Part shown: piece after piece, positions 43,523 through 51,155 of the stretch
Layout of the letters: each line of letters starts with the position of its first letter
Position numbering within the stretch: the first letter of the stretch is position 1
NCBI GenBank assembly: GCA_902492205.1
Contig: CABUKU010000002.1
Location: 186,001 to 250,000 of the forward strand
Length of the DNA: 64,000 bases
Direction of reading: 5' to 3'
Origin: an uncultured Bacteroides sp.
GTDB lineage: Bacteria > Bacteroidota > Bacteroidia > Bacteroidales > Bacteroidaceae
The notes under the pieces: model-generated
The model's database searches: none
Seen by the model: the letters and a program-made list of their open reading frames with translations, nothing else
Told to the model about the DNA's origin: nothing
Made by a program: the position numbers and the translations under genes

Positions 43523-44965
43523 ATGAGTGAATACTCTTCTTCCGAATTTGAGCAACAAGAGTTCAAAGACGCACTTGCCCAATATGAGGAAATGATTAAG
43601 GGTAATGCAACTTCCTATTTTGATGCTGACCAGTTTGCCGACTTTGCCGAATATTATCTTTCGAAAGGAAGATACAAAGATGCCATGCAAGTCATCGATA
43701 ACGCTTTAAAAATACACCCCGACAGTTCTGAAATACTTGTCATTCAAGCCCATATCCTGATAGATCAAAATAAAATCAATGAAGCTAAGGCTATTGTGAG
43801 ATGTATCGGCGAAGATTCCATTGAAGTGCAGTTATTGGAAGCAGAATTGTTTCTTGTAGAGAAAAAACCGGAAGAAGCCGAACGGATTTTTATCGACATG
43901 ATAGAAACAAGGGATGACATGGATAGAGAAGATTACAAAAGTATTGTCTATCTCTACGAAGACTTCGATATGCCCGAGAAAGCAATAGAATGGTTTGAAA
44001 AAGCAATTCTGCTATTCCCTCAGGAAGATTATATGTTAATGGATATGGCACTTTGCTATGTAGAAACCGGCAATACGGAAAAAGCCATTAAGATGCTCAA
44101 CGACCTGATTGATGCCAATCCTTACGAATCTGAGTATTGGTATGGATTGGGAAAGATATATTACATGACCGATAACTACAATAAAGCTATCGAAGCTTAT
44201 GAATTTGTTCTGACTATTGAACCGGAACATTCAAAAGCAATCCTGATGATGGCACATTGTTACTTCAAATTGGAGAACTATGAAGAATCGGCACAATTCT
44301 ATCTGAAGTATTCCACATTTGAACCGGAATCGGAAATGCCGCTGTTTTTCTGTGCTTTGTGCCACTTTACCAGTGAAAAGTTCGACCAGGCTTTATTGTA
44401 TTTCAAAGAAGCACTCCAAAAAGTGCAAGAAGGTTCTCCGCAGCTGATAGACATCTATTCCTACATTGCCCTTACGTATAGTAAAATGAATAATATAGAT
44501 GAAGCTTTGAATTACATTGATTTGGCTATCCGGCAAGACGAAAGTTGTGCCGATTCCTATATATACAAAGGACGTTTCTATCTCTATGCCGAGAATGCGG
44601 AAAAAGCTATCGAATGTTTTGATAAAGCCATAGCAATAGATCCGAATGACATGAAAGTATATAATGACTTAGGCATTACTTACTTCGAATGCAAGGATTA
44701 CCCAATGGCAATTGAAGCATTTCGCAAAATAGCCGAAACAGATCCCGGCTACGGTCTATCCAATATCTATCTTGCTTACTTATACCTGCAGGTGGGAGAC
44801 AGAAGAAACTTCCAGAAGTTCTTCATAGAAGCAGTAAAAGAAGCTCCCGAAAAGATTCTGGACTTCCTTGGTTATTTGCCTGATGAAGAAACCGGAGTAA
44901 AACAACTTATTATAAATCTGAAAGCTGCCATCGAACAAGATTTAAAAGATGGGCAGATCGATTAA
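43523..44965 (+). CDS. Tetratricopeptide repeat protein
   Basis: Soluble protein of 480 residues made of TPR units (A-x-x-x-Y/F...A pattern), for example KGRYKDAMQVIDNALKIHPDS, TGNTEKAIKMLNDLIDANPY, TDNYNKAIEAYEFVLTIEPEH and AENAEKAIECFDKAIAIDPND, about ten in all. No signal peptide or enzymatic domain is seen. Such proteins are scaffolds. The start at 43523 (MSEYSSSEF) is chosen because the longer ORF would begin inside the hairpin. It is followed 23 bases later by a DedA gene. Confidence 0.88.
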   Translation: MSEYSSSEFEQQEFKDALAQYEEMIKGNATSYFDADQFADFAEYYLSKGRYKDAMQVIDNALKIHPDSSEILVIQAHILIDQNKINEAKAIVRCIGEDSIEVQLLEAELFLVEKKPEEAERIFIDMIETRDDMDREDYKSIVYLYEDFDMPEKAIEWFEKAILLFPQEDYMLMDMALCYVETGNTEKAIKMLNDLIDANPYESEYWYGLGKIYYMTDNYNKAIEAYEFVLTIEPEHSKAILMMAHCYFKLENYEESAQFYLKYSTFEPESEMPLFFCALCHFTSEKFDQALLYFKEALQKVQEGSPQLIDIYSYIALTYSKMNNIDEALNYIDLAIRQDESCADSYIYKGRFYLYAENAEKAIECFDKAIAIDPNDMKVYNDLGITYFECKDYPMAIEAFRKIAETDPGYGLSNIYLAYLYLQVGDRRNFQKFFIEAVKEAPEKILDFLGYLPDEETGVKQLIINLKAAIEQDLKDGQID

Positions 44966-44988
44966 ATTAATAATTAAATAATTCACAA

Positions 44989-45615
44989 ATGGAATCAGTC
45001 GCATTTATTCAATGGTGTCTCGAACACCTCAATTACTGGACAATCACTTTGTTAATGGCAATTGAGAGTTCCTTTATCCCTTTTCCGTCAGAAGTCGTAG
45101 TACCTCCGGCAGCTTACAAGGCAGCATCGGGAGCCGAACTGAATGTTTTTCTTGTTGTGATATTCGCAACCCTCGGAGCCAATATCGGGGCTGTTATCAA
45201 CTATTATTTGGCAAAATGGGTAGGACGTCCCATCGTTTATAAATTCGCTAACAGCCGTTTCGGTCACATGTGCCTGATTGATCAGGCAAAGGTAGAACAT
45301 GCCGAGCAGTATTTCGATAAGCACGGAGCAATCTCTACTTTCATCGGAAGGCTCATCCCTGCCGTTCGCCAACTAATCTCAATACCGGCAGGCCTTGCAA
45401 AAATGAAACTTTCCACTTTCCTTCTGTTTACCACATTAGGAGCCGGATTGTGGAATGCCATACTTGCAGCTTTGGGTTGGTATCTGGCTTCCGTTGTGCC
45501 GGAAGACCAATTACTGAGCACAGTAACAAAATACAGCCATGAAATTGGTTATGCCTTTATCGGTATAGGTATCTTCGTAGTAGGTTATCTGATTTATAAA
45601 GGAATGAAAAAATAA
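44989..45615 (+). CDS. DedA family membrane protein
   Basis: Inner-membrane protein of 208 residues. The motif ESSFIPFPSEVVVPPAA near 24-40, GANIGAVINYYLAKWVGR near 64-81 and FIGRLIPAVRQLISIPAGLAKM near 121-142 are the DedA/SNARE-associated core. DedA proteins flip polyprenyl or phospholipids and support envelope homeostasis; the conserved E and the R in GR-P-R are present. It likely shares a transcript with the upstream TPR gene. Confidence 0.93.
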   Translation: MESVAFIQWCLEHLNYWTITLLMAIESSFIPFPSEVVVPPAAYKAASGAELNVFLVVIFATLGANIGAVINYYLAKWVGRPIVYKFANSRFGHMCLIDQAKVEHAEQYFDKHGAISTFIGRLIPAVRQLISIPAGLAKMKLSTFLLFTTLGAGLWNAILAALGWYLASVVPEDQLLSTVTKYSHEIGYAFIGIGIFVVGYLIYKGMKK

Positions 45616-45622
45616 ACCGATT

Positions 45623-45713
45623 ATGTAAATAAAAAAACGTTGGCAAGGATTTTAAATCGTTACCAACGTTTTTTATTCTTTGCCCAACGATTTAAAATCT
45701 CCGGGCAACCATT
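45623..45713. repeat. 21-bp-periodic array between dedA and tpx; bidirectional terminator
   Basis: Units in a 21-base register start at 45623, 45644, 45665, 45686 and 45707. The first two are inverted; the others begin AACGTT, AACGAT and AACCAT. AAAAAACGTTGG (45632-45643) and CCAACGTTTTTT (45663-45674) form a terminator hairpin with A/T flanks that works on both strands, and ATTTTAAATCGTT / AACGATTTAAAAT is a second pairing. It lies between convergent genes. Confidence 0.75.
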
Positions 45714-46223
45714 TTATTTTTGTTTCTTCAAAACGTCAAGTACAGCTTGATAGTTAGGTTCCATAGTTACTTCAGGAACCAATTCGGAATAAATAACCTT
45801 TCCTTCGGGATTGATAACAACAACAGCACGTGCAAGCAATCCGTAAAGAGGTCCTTCTTCCATCAAAACACCATAGTTTTCTCCAAAATCGGAATATCTG
45901 AAATCTGATAAAGTAACTACATTATTGATTCCTTCCGTTGAGCAGAAACGGTTGTGGGCAAAAGGGAGATCCTTTGATATTCCCAAAACAATAGTGTTAG
46001 GCATATCACCTGCTATTTCATTGAACTTCCTGACAGATTTGGCACATACGGTAGTATCCAAGCTGGGGAATATGTTTAAAACAACATTCTTACCTTTGAC
46101 ATCACTCAAATGGAAGCCACCCATATCGCTTTTGGTTAAATGAAAATCGGGAGCCAAATCCCCTACCTGTATAAATTCGCCTGCCAACTGAACCGGCTGA
46201 TCTTTAAATGTAACCTTTGACAT
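45714..46223 (-). CDS. tpx: Thiol peroxidase (Tpx)
   Basis: Peroxiredoxin of the Tpx subfamily, 169 residues from the chosen start, reducing lipid and hydrogen peroxides. The peroxidatic Cys is in PSLDTTVCAKSVRKFN (near 60), and the resolving Cys is in RFCSTEGINNVVTLSDFR (near 94). The start at 46223 (MSKVTFKDQPVQL) matches the family; the ORF extends upstream to 46286 across the promoter. A palindrome resembling a PerR/Fur box lies between the -7 box and the gene. Confidence 0.95.
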   Translation of the reverse strand: MSKVTFKDQPVQLAGEFIQVGDLAPDFHLTKSDMGGFHLSDVKGKNVVLNIFPSLDTTVCAKSVRKFNEIAGDMPNTIVLGISKDLPFAHNRFCSTEGINNVVTLSDFRYSDFGENYGVLMEEGPLYGLLARAVVVINPEGKVIYSELVPEVTMEPNYQAVLDVLKKQK

Positions 46224-46239
46224 AATAATCTTGATTTTA

Positions 46240-46266
46240 ATTAGTATTATACTAATAACAAATTTA
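46240..46266 (-). promoter_or_regulatory. tpx promoter with Per-box-like palindrome
   Basis: The -7 box TAAATTTG is at 46259-46266 (minus strand). Just downstream, 46240-46256 is a perfect 8-1-8 palindrome, ATTAGTAT T ATACTAAT. The 7-1-7 core TTAGTAT-T-ATACTAA resembles the PerR box TTATAAT-N-ATTATAA. Its place around the transcription start suits a repressor. Confidence 0.55.
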
Positions 46267-46299
46267 AAGCCTGATAAGTTCAGCACAATAGCAGGAAAT

Positions 46300-46887
46300 T
46301 TATATTTTCAGGAAGCGATAGAGAGTGCTCCTCCCCACCCCTAACTGCATGGCAATTTCGTTCTTTCCTATTCCGGTTTCGAGCAATGTCATCACAAGGT
46401 CTTTATGTTGCTTCAGTTCCTCCTGCTTCGGAGCAATGCCGGGCGGACGTCCCAGTTTCTTACCTTCCAGCTTCCTTCTTGCCAACGCTTCTTTAGTGCG
46501 TAGCGAAATCAGGTTTCTTTCAATCTCCGCCATCAACCCGAACGCAAAGCCTATCACCTTGCTGTTTATATCATTCTGAAACGTATATCCTTCTTTTGTA
46601 CTATACAAAACTACCTCTTTCTTAATACAAGAATTAAGAATATTCATAATCTCAAGCATGGTTCTGCTCAAGCGCGAAATCTCAGTAACAATTAATACAT
46701 CTCCCCTTCTCAGACTGTTCAGAAGTCTGGCAAGCTTCCTGTCTTTTGAACTGATGCACCCGCTTACCGTTTCAGTGTACCATTTATCAATTCTGAGTCC
46801 CCGCTCGTGAGCAAAGCGCTGAATCTCATTTTTCTGATTCGCAACAAATTGTTTTTCAGTGCTCACTCTTAAATAGGCTACTACCAT
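46300..46887 (-). CDS. Serine site-specific recombinase (resolvase/invertase)
   Basis: Small serine recombinase of 195 residues. The catalytic Ser is in AYLRVSTEKQ (Ser9); EISRLSRTMLEIMN (near 69-82) carries the active-site Arg residues; the long E-helix GLMAEIERNLISLRTKEALARRK (near 118-140) is followed by the GRPPG linker and a C-terminal helix-turn-helix (EIAMQLGVGRSTLYRFLKI). The architecture fits DNA invertases such as B. fragilis Mpi, which flips polysaccharide promoters; orthology is not proven. It is a single gene with -7 box TAGATTTG at 46916-46923 and no transposon ends nearby. Confidence 0.88.
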   Translation of the reverse strand: MVVAYLRVSTEKQFVANQKNEIQRFAHERGLRIDKWYTETVSGCISSKDRKLARLLNSLRRGDVLIVTEISRLSRTMLEIMNILNSCIKKEVVLYSTKEGYTFQNDINSKVIGFAFGLMAEIERNLISLRTKEALARRKLEGKKLGRPPGIAPKQEELKQHKDLVMTLLETGIGKNEIAMQLGVGRSTLYRFLKI

Positions 46888-46915
46888 AAACCGTTCATAT
46901 CTAAAATATATATTC

Positions 46916-46923
46916 CAAATCTA
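46916..46923 (-). promoter_or_regulatory. -7 box (TAGATTTG) of the serine recombinase gene
   Basis: Perfect box on the minus strand, 29 bases before the ATG. A second perfect box (TAATTTTG, 46961-46968, minus strand) lies further upstream. Confidence 0.5.
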
Positions 46924-46983
46924 TTTAATGCACTAAATAAACTGATATTTAGCCAAAGAACAAAATTAGAGAGTTTTATTTGT

Positions 46984-46991
46984 TACTTTTG
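46984..46991 (+). promoter_or_regulatory. -7 box (TACTTTTG) of the lactonase-fold lipoprotein gene
   Basis: Perfect box 29 bases before the ATG at 47021; divergent from the recombinase promoter. Confidence 0.55.
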
Positions 46992-47020
46992 CAATGATAT
47001 AATAATAAAACCAAAAACTT

Positions 47021-48175
47021 ATGTTAACTAAAATTGGATTTTATCTATCACTAATCATTATTCTTGCTTCATGCAATACTAAAAAACAAGAGCAAAATAT
47101 GACAGATACAATAAGTAAAGACAGCCTATATTTGCTTGTAGGAACTTACACCAAAGGCTTAAACACAGGTATTTATGTATATGGCTTCAATACCACGACA
47201 GGAGAAGCCGGTTACATCAACGAGATAAAAAATATCGAAGATCCGTCTTATTTGGTTGTTTCACCCGACGAGAAACACATATATGCCGTAAAAGAGAGTG
47301 ATTCCGAAGAAGATGGTGTCTACGCTTTTTCCTTTAATAAAGAGAATGGAGAGCTGACTTTAATCAATAGCCAAGAGACTAACGGCAAAGCACCTTGTTA
47401 CATTAATATGGACAAAAACAAGAATTTCGTCGTTACAGCCAATTACAACGGTGGAAGTATAACGGTTTTCCCGCTTGCAAAAGATGGTTCCCTACAATCT
47501 TCCTCACAATTGATTCAGTTTGCAGGTTCGGGTATTGACAAAATCAGACAAACCACTGCCCACCTTCATTGTGTTCAATTCTCTCCTGATGGTAAATATT
47601 TATTTGCCGATGATTTGGGAACAGACCGGATATACAAATTCGCAGTAAATGAAAAAGACTCGTCTGCTTTTCTTACCCCGGAGGCTCCTTTTTCCTTTAA
47701 AGTAAAAGACGGTTGTGGTCCCCGGCATCTCGTTTTCCACCCTAACGGAAAATACGCTTATCTGATAACGGAATTATCGGGAGAAGTTCTTGCTTTCAAC
47801 TACCATGACGGCAACCTTGAAAACATTCAATATATTGAAGCTGATTCAGTACATGCAGCGGGAAGCGGTGATATACATATCTCTCCCGACGGAAAATACC
47901 TTTATGCATCCAATCGTCTGCAAGCCGATGGAATAGCCATATTCAGTATAAATGAAAAAGATGGCAAATTAATGAAAATAGGTTATCAGTTGACAGGTAT
48001 TCATCCACGCAATTTCATCATCACTCCGAATGGGAAGTATTTACTTGTTGCCAACAGGGACAGCAATAATATTCAGATATTCGAGCGGAACATGGAAAGC
48101 GGACTATTAACCAACACAGGAAAAGAAATAAAACTCAGTATGCCTGTCTGTTTAAAGTTCGTGGGAATGGAATAA
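47021..48175 (+). CDS. Lactonase family beta-propeller lipoprotein (6-phosphogluconolactonase-like, YbhE type)
   Basis: Seven-bladed beta-propeller of 384 residues (repeated GKYLFADDLGTDRIYKF, GKYLYASNRLQADGIAIF, GKYLLVANRDSNNIQIF blades), as in YbhE-type 6-phosphogluconolactonase or muconate-lactonising-like proteins. Unlike cytoplasmic Pgl it starts with a lipoprotein signal (LIIILASCN, Cys near 19), so it would be anchored in the envelope, which makes a pentose-phosphate role unlikely. Substrate unknown. Single gene; it converges on the C11 protease gene with only 4 bases between stops. Confidence 0.85.
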   Translation: MLTKIGFYLSLIIILASCNTKKQEQNMTDTISKDSLYLLVGTYTKGLNTGIYVYGFNTTTGEAGYINEIKNIEDPSYLVVSPDEKHIYAVKESDSEEDGVYAFSFNKENGELTLINSQETNGKAPCYINMDKNKNFVVTANYNGGSITVFPLAKDGSLQSSSQLIQFAGSGIDKIRQTTAHLHCVQFSPDGKYLFADDLGTDRIYKFAVNEKDSSAFLTPEAPFSFKVKDGCGPRHLVFHPNGKYAYLITELSGEVLAFNYHDGNLENIQYIEADSVHAAGSGDIHISPDGKYLYASNRLQADGIAIFSINEKDGKLMKIGYQLTGIHPRNFIITPNGKYLLVANRDSNNIQIFERNMESGLLTNTGKEIKLSMPVCLKFVGME

Positions 48176-48179
48176 AGCT

Positions 48180-49397
48180 CTATTCCTCTCCCACTTCAAA
48201 TACTTTGTCCCAGCCGGCAGCAGTGTACCATTGGAAGGTTTTATAATAAGTATTCCATTTAGTATATGAAGAATTATGGAATACGGGGATATAAGTAGCT
48301 ATACCACTATGTACATTGACCTGAAAACGCTTCACACCATAGATCGCAGAAAGACAGGTAGGAGTAGAATCATCGAAAATTACAGCTTTACCGAGTTGCG
48401 ACATCCAAGAAGTCTTTTCACTATCCGATGCGATATGATCTATCAAATCTTTCATATCATAATATGCTTTACGTGACCGGCAATCATAACTCTGAATAGA
48501 ATTTAATGGCAGACTTATTATATCATCAATATGATTCTGAAATATTTTTTTTGTTTCAACAGCTAAACTTTCCAATTCACTGCATTTTATAGCAGAAATA
48601 CATGCACCATAAGGCCATTCCCCCACATAAGATGACAGGCTATAATTGGGATCATAGTTACTTGCATAATGATTGTAATAATTAGCAGCTATGCCGTAAA
48701 CATCACAGGGAGTTTTGAACATCGGTTCAATAACTAATTGATAGGGTGCTCCCGTTCCCGGAATCTCAGTTGTTGAACCAATGATATAATCAGTATAGCT
48801 CCTGAGTTCATAAGCAACTGTAGCAGCCTGCATGAAACAAGCATCAAAGAATATAAAATCAAAATGAGGTGCTTCTTTTAATACGGAAACCAAATCGGGA
48901 ATACTTAAATAATTATTTCCATCCTGCCCTATGTATCTTGTACTTGCCATATCATAGTCTTCAAACCAGCCATCGGCATGCGACCATAAGCATAGTCCGT
49001 AACTATCAGCAGGATATATTTTAAAGACATAATCAAAAACCTCCTTCATATTATCCACCGATAAAGAGTTTCTACTCTCATACCTAACAATAGTATCGAG
49101 CACAGCTCCTTTATCAGTCTTCTTTATATCAATTAAATATGGTTTCCTTTCTCTTTGATTTACTGTGTAGAGAATCAAATTGCCTACCTTATCTGTATTC
49201 TTCATCCCCTCCAGCATTTCAGCAATGTCTTTTTCATCATAATTACTTTCGCCCCAGCCTCCCAAACTGTTATTCGCCACCATATACACAAGAACCGTCC
49301 TATCCACTTTTTCATGAATGACAGGACCATCCGGTTCATCGTTATTACAAGCAAATAAGGTGAACAAAGAAATAAAGAGGATAAATATTTTTTTCAT
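48180..49397 (-). CDS. Clostripain-type (C11) cysteine peptidase lipoprotein
   Basis: Exported protein of about 405 residues from the ATG at 49397, chosen because MKKIFILFISLFTLFACNND is then a lipoprotein signal (Cys near 17). The catalytic His is in YGLCLWSHADGW (near 135-146) and the Cys in FIFFDACFMQAATVAYELR (near 184-202), the C11/clostripain dyad. Family members cut after Arg or Lys and, in Bacteroides, may mature other surface proteins or toxins. Single gene. Confidence 0.88.
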   Translation of the reverse strand: MKKIFILFISLFTLFACNNDEPDGPVIHEKVDRTVLVYMVANNSLGGWGESNYDEKDIAEMLEGMKNTDKVGNLILYTVNQRERKPYLIDIKKTDKGAVLDTIVRYESRNSLSVDNMKEVFDYVFKIYPADSYGLCLWSHADGWFEDYDMASTRYIGQDGNNYLSIPDLVSVLKEAPHFDFIFFDACFMQAATVAYELRSYTDYIIGSTTEIPGTGAPYQLVIEPMFKTPCDVYGIAANYYNHYASNYDPNYSLSSYVGEWPYGACISAIKCSELESLAVETKKIFQNHIDDIISLPLNSIQSYDCRSRKAYYDMKDLIDHIASDSEKTSWMSQLGKAVIFDDSTPTCLSAIYGVKRFQVNVHSGIATYIPVFHNSSYTKWNTYYKTFQWYTAAGWDKVFEVGEE

Positions 49398-49495
49398 AAA
49401 CGATACTTCAACGTAAACAATACACAAACATAATAAAAAAGTCTCTACCATGAAACACATTGCAGAGACTTCCTGTTCAATATATCAGATAAATA

Positions 49496-49888
49496 TTAAT
49501 ATTCCGGCTTGGTGAAAAGGAATTCATCCTTTGAAACCAAAGTAACACTCATATTTTTCTGCTTCTTATATTTAGCCAGAAGTTTATTATACTCCTTTTC
49601 TAGCTTTCTCTGATTATCAGAAAAATAGATCATACAGGTGCGGTTCACCAAATTCTTATTTGCTTCCAAATAGTTCTTCAACTGATAACTGTAAGATTCT
49701 CTCTGTGGCAAGAAACCTGTCTTATCCAATGCAACACTATCCAGCACCTGCACTTCCGTATAAAATACAATTGTATCTGTGAATGAGGCAGAAACACCAA
49801 AAGCATATACGGGTTTATTACCTCTACTAAAAACGGATAAAGATGTGAGAACGCATACTGCCAATAAAACTATTTTAAAGTATTTCAT
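49496..49888 (-). CDS. Conserved exported protein of unknown function
   Basis: Protein of 130 residues that I do not recognise. It has a signal peptide (MKYFKIVLLAVCVLTSLSVFS, cut near residue 21-22) and a small domain with alternating strands (PVYAFGVSASFTDTIVFYTEVQVL) and a basic helix (NQRKLEKEYNKLLAKYKKQKN) ending in SVTLVSKDEFLFTKPEY. No Cys remains in the mature part. It has a clear promoter (TTG 49948-49950 minus, TATGTTTG 49921-49928). The -33 element abuts a 21-bp repeat array. Role unknown. Confidence 0.75.
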   Translation of the reverse strand: MKYFKIVLLAVCVLTSLSVFSRGNKPVYAFGVSASFTDTIVFYTEVQVLDSVALDKTGFLPQRESYSYQLKNYLEANKNLVNRTCMIYFSDNQRKLEKEYNKLLAKYKKQKNMSVTLVSKDEFLFTKPEY

Positions 49889-49920
49889 AACAAGATTGTT
49901 TATTTATATGTTTTCGATTG

Positions 49921-49950
49921 CAAACATACTAAAAAATGCATAGCCCACAA
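49921..49950 (-). promoter_or_regulatory. Promoter of the small exported protein gene
   Basis: On the minus strand TTG (49950-49948) and TATGTTTG (49928-49921) are exactly 19 bases apart, the consensus Bacteroides spacing. The -33 TTG overlaps the edge of the 21-bp array. Confidence 0.68.
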
Positions 49951-50032
49951 TCCATTGCCCAATAAAAAAAATCCATTAATTTATAAAAAAGAATCATTGT
50001 CCTATAAAATAAATCCATTGGGCAATGGATTC
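49949..50032. repeat. 21-bp-periodic intergenic array (AATCCATTG type)
   Basis: Four 21-base units start at 49949, 49970, 49991 and 50012. They begin AATCCATTGCCC, AATCCATTAATT, GAATCATTGTCC and AATCCATTGGGC. The last unit is a palindrome (AATCCATTG-GG-CAATGGATT), and its second half is the inverted form of unit 1. It lies between the rpoD terminator and the promoter of the next gene. Confidence 0.85.
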
Positions 50033-50047
50033 TCCTTAAAACGAAAA

Positions 50048-50076
50048 AGCCATCCAACCGTAATGGTTGGATGGCT
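50048..50076 (-). terminator. rpoD terminator
   Basis: AGCCATCCAACC and GGTTGGATGGCT pair perfectly around GTAAT; on the minus strand TTTTTCG follows. It lies 37 bases beyond the rpoD stop. Confidence 0.9.
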
Positions 50077-50112
50077 ATGTACTTTTCTTGAACAAGAAAC
50101 CAATATTCTTAC

Positions 50113-50973
50113 TTATCCCAAATAAGATTTGAGCAATTTGCTACGCGAATTTTGTCTTAATCTTCTTATCGCTTTTTCTTTAATCTGGCGAACGCGCTCA
50201 CGTGTGAGTCCAAACTTATCGCCGATTTCTTCTAACGTCATTTCCTGAGTTCCAATACCGAAAAACATTTGGATTATATCCTTTTCCCTTTCGGTTAACG
50301 TAGAAAGAGCTCTATCGATTTCTCTTGAAAGAGATTCATTCACCAAGGAGCGGTCAGCCATAGGAGAATCATCGTTGACCAATACATCCAATAGGCTGTT
50401 ATCTTCTCCTTCAACAAAAGGCGCATCCACCGAGATATGTCTGCCGGAGACTTTCAGTGTATCCGATATTTTGTCTACGGGAATTTCTAACTCATCTGCC
50501 AATTCTTCAGGCGAAGGTCTGCGTTCATTTTCCTGCTCGAACTTAGAGAAGGCTTTACTGATTTTATTCAGCGAACCTACCTGGTTAAGCGGAAGGCGAA
50601 CTATACGTGATTGTTCTGCCAAAGCCTGTAGAATAGACTGACGGATCCACCACACTGCGTAACTGATAAACTTAAATCCACGTGTTTCATCGAACTTTTC
50701 GGCGGCTTTAATCAGTCCTAAATTGCCTTCATTAATTAAGTCGGGCAAACTCAAACCCTGGTTCTGGTACTGTTTAGCCACAGATACAACGAAACGAAGA
50801 TTTGCACGTGTAAGTTTCTCAAGCGCCACACGGTCACCTTTTCGAATGCGTTGGGCAAGTTCCACTTCTTCCTCAACAGTAATCAAGTCCTCACGGCCGA
50901 TTTCTTGTAAATACTTATCGAGGGAAGCGCTCTCCCTGTTAGTGATACTTTTGGTAATCTTTAATTGTCTCAT
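50113..50973 (-). CDS. rpoD: Primary RNA polymerase sigma factor (RpoD/SigA)
   Basis: Sigma-70 family protein of 286 residues, the short form typical of Bacteroidetes primary sigma factors, lacking most of region 1.1 and the non-conserved region. Region 1.2 is near 15-45, region 2 includes LRFVVSVAKQYQNQGLSLPDLINEGNLGLIKAAEKFD and FKFISYAVWWIRQSILQAL (about 60-120), region 3 follows, and region 4 ends with the helix-turn-helix TLEEIGDKFGLTRERVRQIKEKAIRRLR (about 242-269). It directs most promoters of the TTG/TAnnTTTG kind seen here. Its own -7 box is TAACTTTG at 50997-51004. Confidence 0.95.
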   Translation of the reverse strand: MRQLKITKSITNRESASLDKYLQEIGREDLITVEEEVELAQRIRKGDRVALEKLTRANLRFVVSVAKQYQNQGLSLPDLINEGNLGLIKAAEKFDETRGFKFISYAVWWIRQSILQALAEQSRIVRLPLNQVGSLNKISKAFSKFEQENERRPSPEELADELEIPVDKISDTLKVSGRHISVDAPFVEGEDNSLLDVLVNDDSPMADRSLVNESLSREIDRALSTLTEREKDIIQMFFGIGTQEMTLEEIGDKFGLTRERVRQIKEKAIRRLRQNSRSKLLKSYLG

Positions 50974-50996
50974 TCCTATAAAACCAATTTGAAGTG

Positions 50997-51004
50997 CAAA
51001 GTTA
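50997..51004 (-). promoter_or_regulatory. -7 box (TAACTTTG) of rpoD
   Basis: Perfect TAnnTTTG on the minus strand, 23 bases before the ATG at 50973. Confidence 0.6.
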
Positions 51005-51155
51005 CGACAAATTATTTATATTATATCATAATCTTGAGCGAAACTTTATCTTTTTATATTTATTAATACCTAACAATAATAGAACAAAAAGGATGCCGAC
51101 TATCATGCGCCGACACCCCTTTTCATTCTTAATTACCTATTTTAAACTAGTTTTG

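Noticed and set aside
46300..46887. Integrative element or transposon around the recombinase
   Set aside because: No terminal inverted repeats, target duplications or cargo genes; neighbours are ordinary housekeeping genes.
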